Source: Trileptium ribeirensis
Taxonomy: Eukaryota > Nematoda > Enoplea > Enoplida > Thoracostomopsidae
DNA: 64,000 nucleotides
Direction: 5' to 3'
Assembly: GCA_030248225.1 (NCBI GenBank)
Contig: JASANE010003114.1
Location: 18,830-82,829, forward strand
Under the pieces are notes generated by a model. That model was not told the origin of the DNA. It saw nothing but the letters and a program-made list of their open reading frames with translations, and did no database searches. Of the stretch, positions 35,404 to 49,860 are shown piece after piece. Positions within the stretch are counted from its first letter, which is position 1. Each line of letters starts with the position of its first letter. The position numbers and the translations under genes were made by a program.

Positions 35404-36546
35404 CAGAGAATAACTGGAACCGAAATTTACCGGAACCGGAACCAGCAACCGGAACCTGGTCTTCGAAATTTATATATAGTAAAACAAATGATGGAAGAAA
35501 TGAAGGTATAGTGGATTTAAAATAGATTAAAAATAGCTTTTACATTAAACTTAATGTATTGCGATGGTATTATTGCCTCTCTAAAACTTTAAAGAGACTG
35601 AGGAAGCTAATAATGCTTATTTATCGATCAAATATGTCGGTTTTTGGACATTCAGAGCAAAAAATGTCTTCCACTATACACCATTGCGTATACTGCGTCA
35701 AGTCGAATGTGCTTACAAAGCTTGGAGCGTAGAATACACACTTTCGGCTGTCTCCAGTCGCCTCCCTTTACTACACATAGGTTTGTTGCATGTTCTTCTG
35801 TAGAAACTTAAAATTATTGGTTTATATGATTCTAAGAGAAAATGATAGATAGAAGGTAATTTTCTGATCAGTGGTCTTAGACACTGTTTAGGCTAGCGTT
35901 GGACAAACAGTGCCCGTCAGTTAGATCATAATGATGATAACTTTCTAATCAGAATGCTATAAATGAGACACACTGTGATGCTGCTCGCACAATTTCAATA
36001 AATACAGTTCATTGCCAAGAAAGCAGTTTCTAGCTGCGTTGCAGATAACGTTAGTTTACTTCAATTTAGACTGATTTACCAAGTTTACAAGCGCACTGGC
36101 GGGTTCTTGACGCAATTTATGTTAGCCATACCTACCCTAAGCACTTCTGCGTAAGCCATACTCTGTTACCGAGTTGGACCGGTTTAATTCAAACGTATCC
36201 CACAGAATTCTGGATGTGTAAAATAGCTGCTACAAGCATCGACCTGACTTTGATTTAACAAACTCCCGCAGGTTATTATGAAAAATTCCTACTCAAATTA
36301 TGTGCCCTAATTACGTTTCATTCGGCAAATTGGTTAGTTAATCTTTTCTTTTGTTTGGTTGTATTGGAGCTTGATCATTGTATAATATATATTACATATG
36401 TTTGGATTACAGATGAAGCAAAAACGGGGGAAATTTCAAACAAAATTTTTTAACCGGAATTCCGGTTCCGGTATGGATTTTGCCCTTTGCCGGAACCGCA
36501 ACCGGAACACGATTTTCGCCGGAACCGGAATTCCGGTTACTCCCTG
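35404..36546 (+). mobile_element. 1.1-kb hAT-like non-autonomous transposon, copy 2 with intact 8-bp target duplication
   Basis: Begins CAGAGAATAACTGGAACC and ends GGAATTCCGGTTACTCCCTG. Flanks are the identical octamer ACAATGAA (35,396-35,403 and 36,547-36,554). CCGGAACC repeats crowd both ends. The interior aligns with copy 1 in the same direction (for example TCTTCGAAATTTATATATAG). No transposase frame. The CAGGGA-type terminus plus the 8-bp duplication assign it to the hAT group. Confidence 0.9.
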
Positions 36547-36554
36547 ACAATGAA

Positions 36555-39500
36555 CTAGTCAGGAAGGTTAAGACATCTGTCTCCTCATGGCGGACGGTCT
36601 GAGCGAGAGATAATACGAGACTGCTCTTAGCGAAGAAGACAAATGTGCAAAATTAATTCTGTTAAAATGTTACAAGTTTTAAATGTGATTTATACCGGAT
36701 AAACAAAAGCATTTGTCCGGTAAACGGCCAATGGAGATCACGTTACATCAGTTTCTGATCCGAGTCAAACTTATATATCCTGTATTACAAGCGTTGAATC
36801 CTTGCCGCTTTGACAGGACAGGTCGACTTTAAATATTTTGTTCGAAACAATTAAAATTAATAGCTAAAATATAATATACAACAATTATTTTGACTAGAAC
36901 TGCGCATATATACATTATTTTTTGGTACGAATATTAGCTTCAGTCACTAAACTAAATTTTCTACACTATATCATTGAAACAGTCTTACCCCAGTGAGAAG
37001 TTTCCATACAAAATTTCTTTTATGTCTCGCGCATAACTCTACCGTATTGCTGGATTTTCGCAATTTTTATCCGATGCGTAATAGAATTATTCACATTGCT
37101 TTGTGTTTGCTCTGCTCCAATATTTCCACCCATAGTGTCCCAAAATCAACATGTATCGGAAATTTTGTGACTTTGCTTACTTAGGCTTTGTCGCTTTTTA
37201 AGTTCGCTGATTTCACAACACCATATGCTTGTGGTAGAAGAAAAGACTTCGACATGTTTTGTTAAACATGTCGACACCTTTTGTCTAAGCTCTCCAGAAA
37301 AGATGAAAGTTCATTAATCTCCATTCAGTCGCTGTTACACGTTCATCGAGGCGCCTACCATTTTTGTGACTGGCTGCTAGCCGGATATTTACAATAGAGG
37401 TCGACCGATGTGCATCAGCTATCCGGATATTATAATGTCAACACCGATACCGATATTCGTGGACGTAATATATGTCTTTATATAATCAATACCTGTAAAA
37501 AAACTGAAGTTTCAGCATTTTTGGCACATTTGTGTTAAAAATAAAGTAGACACACTGATTTCCAGGTACCAAAATCCGTCATTTTTTTCTGGATGTATGC
37601 TATTGTATTATAGTCCTAGATTGTTTGCCAGCATGTCTATAACACCCGTTTGTGGTTTATATTATGGAGCTTTGACCCACAGGGTCTGTACATCGTACCT
37701 TAAACAGGAAATGAAGAAGCCCAGTGTCACTAAAAACCCAAAATTCGGTCCTAGCAAATATATCATAAATCGTCATCTAATCGTTATTATTTGCCTTCAT
37801 TAAGAAGTCTGTCCGCTAAAAAAATTATAAAGTTTGATCAATTGCTATTTATTATGTTTCGGTTTTTACCCGTTGTAAGTAGATTTTCATCCGTGTACGA
37901 GTTTTGGCATATATAAATGTTTCGACATACGCGGCACCTAAACAAGCGGATAAAAATCCTTCAAAATTGTGCTCTGGGCTTTCAGTAATTGCATTGGCCA
38001 AATGTGCAACAGATCCGTTGGAGCTACCACAGACAACGTTTGGAAGGCGCATGGTAATTTACTAGTGGACATTTTCCGTAACTTAACTGAGTAGCTTCTA
38101 CTACACAGGGTCACAGATTAGATTAGGCCCCCTAGGTCCCCTTGACTACGCTTCTGTACAGATCGTGATATAAATGTCTTGATTAGTGTATATTAAACCA
38201 GAGTGGTCGCTTAACTAAAGGTGCTTTTAAGTTCGGATCGTTTATCACATGATATCTGATGGAATTACTGAGAATTATTTTATCACACAGCTAACCGTTT
38301 GGACATTGTAAATGCAGTAACTGAACAGCGAGAGTAAATCAAACATGAGTTTCACCCTAGTTCCGGACGATTCGGGTGATGAGTTTCTGGCTGAGTACCG
38401 ACTTGACAGAATTTATACTATAGTGCTATGCTTCTAACATAAGCTAGAGACAAGTAGTTGTAAGTTAAGAGCAAAATGATTCATGAAGTATAGCACCAGC
38501 TTTCCCAAATTTTACTGCAAAAACTGTGGGTTAAAATTTTTGGAGCCGGAACAGGTGCAAACATGATATATATTAGGACCTAATTAGCTGATAAACCAAA
38601 ACTTAAAACTGTTTAATGCCCTGATGGGATGGAGGAGGCGTTGTATTGGGAAAAGTACATTCATCGAGGGCGCGTGACACGAAAATCAAACTCTTTCAAA
38701 TTCTGGAACATAAAACGCTATACAAAAAGTGGTCACTCCTAGGAAATAAAATCAATCAATCAGAAAACGCGAAGAACACGCGATATCTCAGGTGTATCGT
38801 TCATGTCGCAATCGAATAAGATAAATCAGGAATACCGCACTGAACTACCTAGCCTACACCCAACACACATGAGTAGATAGAACTCATCAAACTTTCTTCC
38901 ATAATGTTCAATTATTGCGAAAATTTGAATAGCCAACCAACTTGTTCACGCTCCGGTACATAAATATGCAATTCCGCGAAGGGTAAAATAACATGCACTG
39001 GGATTATTCTCAACCACAGACACTTTGATGCTTCTATCATCTGTTCAGTATCATTTGACGACTTGTGGATAATGTTGTCAAGCTCAATCCAAAGCAGAAA
39101 CCCAACCTTCTAAAATTCCGACCTCGTTTTCCCAAGAACACGTGAGACGTACCACTTTTATCAAAAGAGTAGTTGATCAATTACAGTAGCTTGGCTGGGA
39201 TTGCGAAATAAACCCAGACATAAATTGTTCCAACGAGGTTCAAAATGACCCCAGCTGCTGAGATCAAAAAATAAGTAGTTATATACATATGTGTTTACAT
39301 TTTAGCCATCTGCCATTACTTGCCTGGGGTCTAAAGTGTTCTCTAGAGGAGTGCATTATGGCCATCGCTAAGCACGCTTTGAAACTACCACGAATTACAT
39401 TTCTTAGCTATTTTCAGTACGTAACAAAATTAACCCTTAAAACCTTACGCTGGTACTCCTAGTATGAACCCCATTATACTTAAACAACGCTGATCAATCA

Positions 39501-39595
39501 GGGTGACTGAAAAGATCACAAACAGGATTTTTCTGCTTAGGCTTGAACCACTGATTTGATCAGGCAAAGGATATATATAAACTCACAGGTTGTCT
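36555..39595. other. Intergenic, nothing firmly recognised
   Basis: No gene seen. Near 37,396 the text AGAGGTCGACCGATGTGCAT followed by CCGATACCGATATTCG resembles the end of a known GGTCGACCGAT-type hAT transposon; it is decayed and has no partner end. Confidence 0.35.
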
Positions 39596-40130
39596 TATCG
39601 TCAATGTGGTGAATTCTGTGAGTTGAATATGTAATTTAGAAAAATCTTATAGTGCTGAGCGTCAACTTAAAAAATGAGCGAATACTAAGCATGTTAGCAT
39701 GTTGCTTACTAAGTTGAGAACATATAGACGCTTATTGAGCATTTAGGAGCCACAATGTGCAAGTACATAGAGGACAAATTGCTCAATAATATGAGACCAG
39801 AACACATATATATAGTTAGAGTGGTAATGGAGATATTGCCGTTTTCGTGAATTCAAAACCCGCTTTGATCCAGTCTTGCCTCGTAAATATTGGCAATAGC
39901 AACACACCATTTGTAGCTATATAAGAGAGAAGCTCTACAAAATGAGACCAGTAATACCTATAAAGCTCCAGCGGTTGCGAAGATATTGCTGTTTTCGTAA
40001 TTTTGGATCTCACAGGCTCATTTAAAATCCCATTCCGACACGAATCTTACATCCTGGAATAGCCGCATAGCAAAGAGCTATATATAGTTTTATTTGCTCT
40101 ACAAAATGAGCTCAGATATATAAAATAAAT
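39596..40130 (+). repeat. Diverged dispersed repeat with about three internal units
   Basis: Repeated wording CTACAAAATGAGACCAG, GCGAAGATATTGCTGTTTTCG and GGATCTCACAGG-like ends at about 150-bp spacing. The same order, including GTTGAATATGTAATTTAGA, occurs at 49,390-49,860. Confidence 0.5.
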
Positions 40131-42150
40131 AACGTGATACAATAAAGAATGTAACTATTTGGGCCCTTTCGAGGCCCAATTCAGCCCCTTTGGTCCGCTT
40201 TTCTCGGGGGAAGATGTTGGAATTGGTTTACGTGGCAAATGTAAGGGTACAGATAATTTCGAGCTGTCAAATGAGCTGACCCGTGGCGAGTCAGTCCGCA
40301 CAGCCAAGGTTGTGTTATGTGTGTTACCCTAAAACAAACTCAATAATGGCCACTGTCAAATTTCACCATAATCCAGCTCGTACGAATTCTTTGTTTCGCT
40401 GGTTTCAATACTCAAAATTCAATAGAAACCATACGCATACCTTATTTACAGTGTCCTAAACCGTGTCTTAAAGCAACGGTAAAATTTTAAAATTTTTGAA
40501 GCAAAAACAGTCGTGCTTTGTGGTTTGGTAAAATCGAGCCTTTGACATATTTTCCATCGCTCTACAAGTGTGTTCAAAAATTTCAAAAAATTTTTTACTA
40601 TTTATTGTAGTACATGGCTGAACAACGCTGACATTGTATATAATACCCAATGTTGACGATCGTCGGCTTAATGGTTTTAACTGTTTAATGTGCCCGAACA
40701 TATGGTATAGCTTTGAGAACATCTCGATCAAGCAAGGACACATGGTGACGCCTGAAGTGGTGGGATATGGAACCTAAATTAATGTTTTATGTGGTACCGG
40801 TTCACAAGTGTCTCCGCTTTGCGGTTGGAACGCGTCGGCGAAAGATCCAGTTTGAATTTACCGCTACGACAAATGTTTGTTCAGGGTCATACCCGAGTAC
40901 ACATATATTAATACACGACATGGGGAGTAAACAAACAGTTACGTACATATATGTCCTAATTTTATCGTGAGCCGTGTACTTTGACATGAACTCCCGTTAG
41001 ACCCTATACAAAAGTGCAGCCTGTATAACCTATATCACCTTTTTCAGTCATGAGTTTTCCAGAGTATCATTTCCAAATTTCAATTTTCTTACCTGTAGTA
41101 ACTACGCGCAACTAAATTATGATTTTCGAAGAAAAAACATAAACGATGCACAATTTTCACTTACCCTGGTTTTTTACTTTTCCTCAATGTTTGCTACAGA
41201 AACAAATGAAAACGAACTGCAGAAAACTGCAAAAACGAAGCCGATTTTAGATAGAATTAAGAAATTGTATGTATTAAATTTGCAACATTGCATTTCGCTT
41301 TGCTCAATCTAAGTCAGTTACTTAATTCTGAAAGTACCTACTGTTGGCTGAACGACAAAGCCCGGGTTCAGTGGCACAAACGTTGCTTTAAATCTTGTGT
41401 TTATAAGGATTAATTTGAGGAAAACATAAGTCGCTTAAATTATGATGCCACAACATTTTGTGAGTTTGTTTGTAACCTCTCACGGTCCACCACTGATTCA
41501 AAGTATTATATATATACCAATATGTAGCTAATGCAAATACCAGTGTATTTTTCAGATTAGGGGCGGAATTGAGTGGAAAACAGCAACCACAAACCCCAGA
41601 AGATTACTACCGGCTATCAATAAAATGGAATTATGACACGTAACTATGCTTTATATTTGTTCCCTGACAGTGTTTTATCGGACACTGCCCAGACTGCGCT
41701 ACGAAGAATGGTCCATATCGCTACGTACCCTACAATTCCGACACCCAAACCGCCACCGTAATCGGGGCAATGGTTAAATCTTGCCCGACCCAGGCTCGAA
41801 ACCTGATAAATTTCAATGACATCAACATGACCTCATCCGATTGATGCGAGATTTCAGATAACTAAGTCGCCGTACGTCCTGCACCCAAAATTAAGGAGAA
41901 TTAGGCATCCTTTGAAAAAGGTCAAGTGGCCGTGGGTTTGCGTTTAATCGACGGCCGTCGCGCTGGATCGTCGATTAAATGGACGGATCGTCGCTTGACC
42001 CTGTATTATTTGTGCAGCCAATCATTATCTGTCACAGGTAAGCTCCCTGAAATTGGGTTTGTGTACAATTTAGCATTATTGCTTCTTGCTTCTTCAAATT
42101 TAAGAGGAGCAGCACAACTCGCTTTAATAAGGAAACAGTACATATTTGAA
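40131..42150. other. Intergenic, nothing recognised
   Basis: Short open frames on both strands (up to 91 codons) show no domain or splice pattern I can support. Confidence 0.45.
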
Positions 42151-42172
42151 TATATATATATATATATATATA
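42151..42172. repeat. (TA)11 microsatellite
   Basis: Uninterrupted TA run. Confidence 0.95.
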
Positions 42173-42529
42173 ACTAGTAACACGTAAACGTGGGTGACGG
42201 AGGCATGGTGGTTAACAACGGCGTGAATAGTGCATACAGCTTGTGGAATTTCTAACATTTTTGGTAACAGTTTATAAGTAACATACTCATTTAAATCGAG
42301 TAGCTACACCTCATCTTCGAATTTTCACCATGAAAACAATTTTAAGAAACTGAATTTATTCTGTAAAATAATGTTCGAATTTGACTATGAACGATACGTA
42401 TAATTCAAACTGCTCGAAGCAACATTATCATAATAACTAAACGCAATGCTGAAACAATAATAAGAGGAAGACATGAAAACGTCTAGTTATTTATACAGTA
42501 GAATGACAATACATCTATCAAGTTGTACC

Positions 42530-43150
42530 CATCAATGAAATTTAGTCCAAATCGGCCGAGTCATTCAAAAGTTATAACACACTTAATAATTTTTCACTCA
42601 TTTTTAAGAGACTTTGCTTAATTTTAAGAGAATTTATAAAGGTTGTCGAACGGTTGTCGAGATATGATGAACTTAGGTTTCCCTAAGTCAATTTTAAGAG
42701 AATTTGCTTAATTTTTAAGGAAAGAGATGAAATACGTCAATCAGCTATATACAGCTGTTTAGAAAACGTGAAAATACATTTTATGTAAAAAAATCGCCGA
42801 AATAGCACGAACGGTTGTCGAGATGCGGTGAAAAAGCTGAAAAAATGGCAAAAATCCCTAAGTTTGAGCAACATTTGCTTAATTTTGAGTACAAAGCAAT
42901 TTTCGTAGAAAAAAGTGCTCAATGAAAGGGCACTCCGCAAGAGAATATGCAACACGAAGAAAAAAATTTCTAAAATCGGCCCAGGCGTTCAACCTGCAGA
43001 CCTGTCTGTGACAAACAAAAAAAGTCACAGAGAAAATTGAAATTTTGCGTCTAGTATATTGATATATATAAAGTTAAATGTACGCCTCCGGCTGCGACTC
43101 GCCACCTTCGGTGGCTCGTCTTGCCTCCGTCAATTACATATTACTGACAT
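42530..43150 (+). repeat. Probable interspersed-element remnant
   Basis: Contains internal near-repeats (AATTTTAAGAGAATTTGCTT, twice or more; CGGTTGTCGAGAT, twice) and ends with GTACGCCTCCGGCTGCGACT then GCCACCTTCGGTGGCTCG, a small GC-rich hairpin. The phrasing (AAATCGGCCGAGTCATTCAA) is of a kind common in animal interspersed repeats. Family not identified. Confidence 0.35.
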
Positions 43151-46100
43151 ATAACATATATTGTAACAATATATAACACGGAATGGTGTCCAGATTTCCT
43201 TTCTGTGTATGGTTTAGCAATGTAGCTTTTTTCGCTCAAGGTCGTCAGTACTTTGACAAATATTCAAAGCATAGACGCCGACTAGCTGATCCCGAAAATA
43301 TATTTTCAAAATTTTTACTAATTGAGACTCTTGCTTGCGACATGTGACCGATCGACTTATCAGATCAACACGTAAACGTTCTGGATTCAATGTTTTAAGC
43401 CTATGTCGTTTTAAGTCTATATTTCTATAACATGACCCTTTGAAACAACAAAGTTACGACCTCCATTGTTATAACACAAATGTACAGATGTACGCTAACT
43501 TTTCTCAAAACGTTGTCAACACTTCTTCGCAGTTCTAATTTTATATTTTTCTCTACGGCAGCAAACAGTGAAATGCCGAATTAGCTTATACAGTTACCTG
43601 AATCCGAAAGACAACCGGAAATTGATGACTGAAAATTGACAACGAAACCACCAATTTTTATAAACCATGAGACTGAAGATAATGAAGAACCTATGGAGCA
43701 TTCCTGACGCCTAGCAAAAAATTCAACGAGATCAAACTTGAAATTTGTGGAGTTCAAAGCAAACGGGACCATATAACTGAATTAGGCGTTTAAGATTAAG
43801 AAATATCACAAAATTTCTCTTAGAATCAAGAAGCGTAGGCATCCTTTATTAAGTCGTTTGTTCACATACAATTATTCTACAATACAATGGATGTCACAAA
43901 GATATAAAGAGGAACAGTACGTGAAACTTTTCAAAACATCCATAACGCCGATCTGGACTAGTCGGCAGTGGAACTACATTTGTGAGCGGAGCTCGGGCTG
44001 TGGCATTACGAATGTACTCAATTTTATGTTCTTGTAACTACACTGCATAGGGCATAGGGTTTTATCATTGGTAAAAATATAATATTTGAATTCTTCGACC
44101 CAAAAAACCTATAACGGTTTGATCGAAACGACTCTATTTCAATAAATAACACAAATATTGCAAAATTCTCTATTTTAGCTGCATAAAATTAACTAATTAG
44201 CTAATTACTAATTAACCACTCAAAATTTTTTAATTCCAAATATCAGGTGCACACTCTGACATGATAGGCTTCCAAATAAAAAAAGTTTTTTAAAATCCGT
44301 TCAGTGGTTCTTGAGATCCGTCGGACCGAACGAACGAATGAACGGACATCGACCTTTTTACTCCAAGGCAGAAAATAAAAATGCTTCTCTCGGCTTCGCC
44401 GAGCTCCGCTCAATAATCAGTTACTTTGTCTTGTGTTCCGTATACTCAGCACTAGGTATTACGGTAGTTTTAGGGACAAGTCAGCAAAGTTCTTCGAAAC
44501 CCACGTCGCACAGTTTCTCATTATAGCGTTAGTTAATGCAGATGAATCCGTTTCAAGTGCTCATAAAAAAGTTATACAACTACATAAATAAAAATATATA
44601 AATGAGTAAACAGATATCCATAGTGACCGAATAAAAGAATATATCCATATATCAGTAGCATTATCAAGGCATTGTTGTATCGATTTTCATAAATAAAACT
44701 ATAACCGATTTTGGATTATTACATAAGCTTCCTGCTATTATGAATCCACAACCTCAGACAATGTTTTTAGAAATAATAGATATCTATATATACTATAGAC
44801 TCGGTTTTAATCAGACGTATAAAAACTAAACTTTAATTAAAGCGAACATAATAGCTCTTAAATCAAACTAAAATGACAATTATTATCGATTCATTTAAAT
44901 CAGAACCCGAGGACATTTAGGTATATAATATCGCCACGTTAACAAATCATAATGACTCGTTCTCGTTATCTTAATTCGCTCGTTTATATAGTCAATTAGT
45001 GCTCAAATCACAAGTCTGATCCGGGTTGATGAAACTGTCGTTCGGGTGTCTAAATAATACTAATAAACAATGAAGTATCGCATTCGTGGTTGTTCCACTC
45101 CATGCACTGGGCTGGATTTGAATGCGAATCGCCTTCAAGATATAACCAAGCCAAAGCTATTAAAAGTACAGTGGCGAAGATTGAATTGTTCTTTTTAAAG
45201 TGCCTTTGTTGTGCTCAAACTCATACTTGCGGAATGCGGAAAACGCACGTGTTAGGCTGGGTGGCTAAGTGATCATCGAGCACCATCAAGGAAGAAAAAC
45301 GGAGACTTACTGAAGCGCGCTCTTGCACAATTCTCAGGCCGACGGGCTAGTATGGCGCACCTGATTGGTGTGCATCCTTAAACAATTCAAATAGATAAAA
45401 CCTCTTCTAAGCATTAAGAATAGATAAAGTGAGGACACGAAAAGGGAGCATCCTGGTTAAACCGAAAGGTTTCGGAATCTAAAAAATTATTAAAATTAAG
45501 TGTTTTTGTTAATTACAATTGTTAATAAACGGCATCCGAAACGATGCAAAAACATGGCTCGTTCTTGAGGTTAAAAGCAACTTTTTAATGAAACTAAGCG
45601 ATTTATTATCTTCAGAACGAGATTATTGTCAAAATTTCGTTCAGTTTCTATGTCAACTAGTGGTGAGTGTTTTTACAGTTGGGAGGAGGGCAAAAATTTT
45701 TGACTGGGTCATTTTGCCAGGTGGAACCTAAAATTCGGAACGCGAAATATATAACTAAGTATATATCCCACTGGATGAATTTCCTACTATATACATTGTT
45801 TTTGCGGTAAACTAATTTTTTCTGTTTACTAGTCTTTTACATTGACAGTCAGTTTTCAATGAACTTTGTGAATCCGTAAATGTAAGATACAAACTTTGGG
45901 TCGTTCCTGTTAGACTCAAACGTAATTTTGCACATACCGAATTCATTTTGAAGGAAATGCATGTATTTGTAGGATTTTGTTCATTTTAACAACACTTGAC
46001 GAACAATGCCAATTGCTTGTGTATAGCGTACCTATATAATGCGACCCACACTGAGGCCATGTGGTTTCTCAGACTGAACTTAACATGAGAACATACATGC

Positions 46101-47490
46101 TCATACAAAGATATAACGGGTTACCTACCCATCCAGACAAATTGGGAGTCAGACAAATCTAACCTGATCTAAGGTGAAGTCCCGCTGTACCATTTCATGG
46201 CTAACAATCTCGTTTGTTGTAAGTAGTGAAGCAATTTTACTCCATTTTTGATCACGACTTAATAGAAATATATTTCACCCTAACGACCATAAACATGGGC
46301 AAAAACACTGATCATCAGCAACGCACCGCCAACATTGTCTGAGCCCCCCACCTCAGCACAGCAGCATAGGCATTGGTGCCCTGAGCCACATCTTCAATAT
46401 CTGATGCACCTAAGAAAGCAGCATTGTAAATACGTATGTTAGAGATCTCCTTTTTAAACCAGACATAAGGCCCCTTGAGGCCCGAGGACCCATCCTAGGA
46501 GGTAAAGTGTGGCAACCGCGGTATGGTTCATCCGTAGCTGGACGTACATATCAGTGATGAAAATGTGTCAATATGTGATCCGACACCACCAGGACACAGT
46601 GACTAAGTTGAAGGACACATTTTTTTCACTTCAGCAACGCTCATATTCTATAAGTAACGACGGACACACAGGAACTCTGATATTTGGAATAAACATTCCA
46701 AATATCCAAGCAATTTTCAGCAATTAAAGTCGTGATCAATGGCGTAGCATGGATTTCAAACGGACGCCCAGTACCATTGACATCGTCGAATGGGGGTGGG
46801 GCAATGTGGGATCTAACAACATTTTGTTTTACACATCCACATTTTGTTGCCTTGTAGCGAAAACAGTATATGGCAAGAATCAGAAAATTTAGGCGACTGC
46901 TGCGGGGCTAGATCAGAGTACGGCCTCGGTTAGTTACGAAACTGCCTCAATATGTAAGATCCAGTCAGCCAGTAAACTTACTGATGCGGTCATTTCCAAG
47001 AACGGAAAATATTTCACACTTCTATTTGAAATGTATACATATATATGAATATTAAAAGGTTAAAATAAATCACTGGCTCTACAACAAATATTGTTAAAAG
47101 ACATAGGAACAAAACACTTGTTAAAACTAAAGGTTGTTGTAGCACCAGTTGTTATATACGTGGTTCATAATATTTTCGTTCCGATTGAAACTTTTTAAGC
47201 AAAAAATTGATTAGTCGTAGCCAAAACAAAGATTATAATGAATATAATGTATTTTACTTTCGCATGCAAGAAATAATATACAAGCTGCCGTACACAGAAA
47301 CAATCGAAGCTGCCTGTTTTCAAAAATTACTATGTCACATACACACAGCTCAATTTTGTGATTTAAGAAGCTGATGAAACCGCGGCAGATGAAATAAAAT
47401 GTATGTATATATGCTACATTATATACTTATACATCAAAACCTTTGGAACCTATTCGGATAGATTGTGAAATTATACTGGATCTTGCCAAG
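43151..47490. other. Intergenic, mostly unrecognised
   Basis: No supported gene. At 44,290-44,410, AAAATCCGTTCAGTGGTTCT, GACCGAACGAACGAATGAAC and CGGCTTCGCCGAGCTCCGCTC look like the end of another interspersed element. The rest is featureless AT-rich sequence. Confidence 0.4.
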
Positions 47491-47499
47491 TTCTCCCGA

Positions 47500-47640
47500 G
47501 GATCATGTCTGGCCCCCCTTGTGTGATCATATATATATATATATACAGTTTCCACTCCAAGACTAAACGAATCACGTCTGGTTCTCCCCCCCCCCCGTTT
47601 TGTGGTCATATTATAGTTCCCACTCCAACAAGACTAAGCC
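47500..47640. repeat. Short tandem duplication with C-run
   Basis: GATCATGTCTGG ... TTTCCACTCCAAGACTAA is followed by AATCACGTCTGG ... TTCCCACTCCAACAAGACTAA. The second copy has a run of about 12 C near 47,588; the first has an expanded AT run. Confidence 0.7.
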
Positions 47641-49240
47641 TAGCATGAGCTATAAATTAAGATAAAATTATTATTTTCCTTCCATTCGCTATTAGGTTCT
47701 CATATATGTCATTAAGAAAACCATGTAGTGTCATCAGTTATAGGAAAAACTTAACATGGTTTCTTTTACGCACATCAAAATTCTTTTATCACCGAAATTT
47801 AAACGGAACATCAGTTTTCCAAATAAATTTAAACCAACTTCTCATTCAAGCAATATATGTTTGTTTCCGAATGCGGGGTTGAGCTAGACGAAGCCGAGTA
47901 CCACCAGTAGTTCGATTGCGAGATATTTAGGCTTTGATCCCTGTTACCGAAAGATATTATTTTCGGTCTTTGATTAGCCCTCATTTTCATTAACAATAAT
48001 TATAGCAAGTTACAAAAAAATTCATAAACGCGTAAGCAGAATTAAGACACCAACCCCCCTTAGAAAGCAGATTTTTTACAATATTTTTGCACATGTAGTT
48101 ATTTTTATTTCAGTCGCTAAAATAGTTATTCACAATGTGACGGGAAACAGAGCGAGTGTGGCAACTCTGCGCGTTTTGATCATACTGTCGTTCCAAATTC
48201 AGGTCCCTAGGCCCGCTTAAAGTCCCATAATATCAATTATACACCGGCAATACATCAACAATGACAACGCTACGGTTATTTTGGTCATATATCAAAGCGA
48301 AGAACTCGTTATTTCTGCTTCCAAAGACCAAAAAAGAGAAAAACATCTGAAATTTATAATATATACAGTAATTTCTAGAAAAATTATTATTTGAAAAGTC
48401 ATTTTTACGTAATAGGGCTCTAAGACTTGCCTTATTACCACGCAAACACAATAGCTTTTATCATATTTAGCAACCCCGAAAACATACAGATATGTTCAAA
48501 TGACCTACATACAGCTATATTGGAAAAGTAGCAGGATTTGGCTGTTTTGGTGCCAAAATTTACCAATGTCTTCTCCGGCACCGCCCCGCATGGTTAATAA
48601 CACAGTAAATACTGCGTTAAAACAATGGAACCAACTTTTTTAACGGTTTAAATAACCCTATAATCACATAAATCACACTTAATAAGCAAAAAACTTAATT
48701 TGTAAACACTTGGAATTTTAACTTTTTTGGGTATTTTTTAAACTTGGGCTAATAGCTCGAAAACGGCAGCTCTGGTAATAAACTGCATGACAGCAAATTT
48801 GTAGCAAGAATCTGTGGTCGTCTTTTCTCGCTGCGAAGGCTCTAGCTTGACATATAGGTGGCAATATATAGTCTCTAGGATAACCAAATTTCAAAAAATT
48901 TGAATTTTGACCAGTTCGGGGTTCATTTTGACAAGCAACATTTATCGGCGGGTTTAGCGTCTAATGAAAAGCACAAATAGACTGAATTTGTGATCAAATA
49001 AAAAATTTGTGAAGATCCATCCATCCGTTGAGGAGTTATGATTTTCACAGGCGAACAAAAAAAGAAATTTTTACGATTTTGCGACTAGCAAAATTATAGA
49101 TGGAAACTTTACTTGATCCGCTTCAGATATCCGAAAACAAATGGAATAACGATCTCCTCTGGAAGTCGTATGTTTATAATATTCGCTCAAGTACTCTGTT
49201 AGCTATTTATTTTTCTAAAATAAGAAAAACAAGCAAAAAA
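47641..49240. other. Intergenic, nothing firmly recognised
   Basis: GATCCATCCATCCGTTGAGG near 49,012 is interspersed-repeat-like phrasing. No gene supported. Confidence 0.4.
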
Positions 49241-49860
49241 ACTGGATCCCTTACGGTAAACGTGAATTTTTGTTCAATCGCTAAAATAACAAAAAAGTGC
49301 ATATAGCACACTTAAGTAAAGCAGTGCTATTTTTGGCTCAATACAATGGAAAAATCAAGAGTATCTGCGAACTGTTAAGCTAGTAGCTTGTCTTATTGTT
49401 AAGATCATGAATTCCGACTGTTGAATATGTAATTTAGAGAGATGTACCCAGTTATAAGCCACCCAATATTATCCACGTTGCTTGAGCAATTGAGAAGAAG
49501 ATACCCGATTATTGTACTGCACATAGAGAATGAATTGTTCTACAAAATGAGACCAAACTTACCTAGAGCTCGAGCACTTGCAGAGATATTACCATTATCG
49601 TGTATTCTTGGTCCCACGGAACCACTGAAAATTCCTTTATAACCCAATCATGTACCCTAAATAACAATACCATTTGCACCTACGTCGAGGATGGATTGTC
49701 CTACAAGTAAGAGTAAAAACACCCATACACCTTGAGTGGTTGTGGAGATATTACCATTACCGAACATTTTGGGTCCCATGTGCCTTTTGAAAATTCCGTT
49801 TTGACCCAAACCTGCACCGAAACAAAAACAACGCAAAAACATTTGCGCCTACAGGATCTC
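49241..49860 (+). repeat. Diverged dispersed repeat, related to 39,596-40,130 and 16,750-16,860
   Basis: The second part (49,390-49,860) follows the 39.6-40.1-kb repeat word by word (GTTGAATATGTAATTTAGA, CTACAAAATGAGACCA, GCAGAGATATTACCATTATC). The first part (ATTTTTGGCTCAATACAATG, AAAATCAAGAGTATCTGCG) resembles 16,805-16,855 in Smad4 intron 1. Old and non-coding. Confidence 0.5.
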
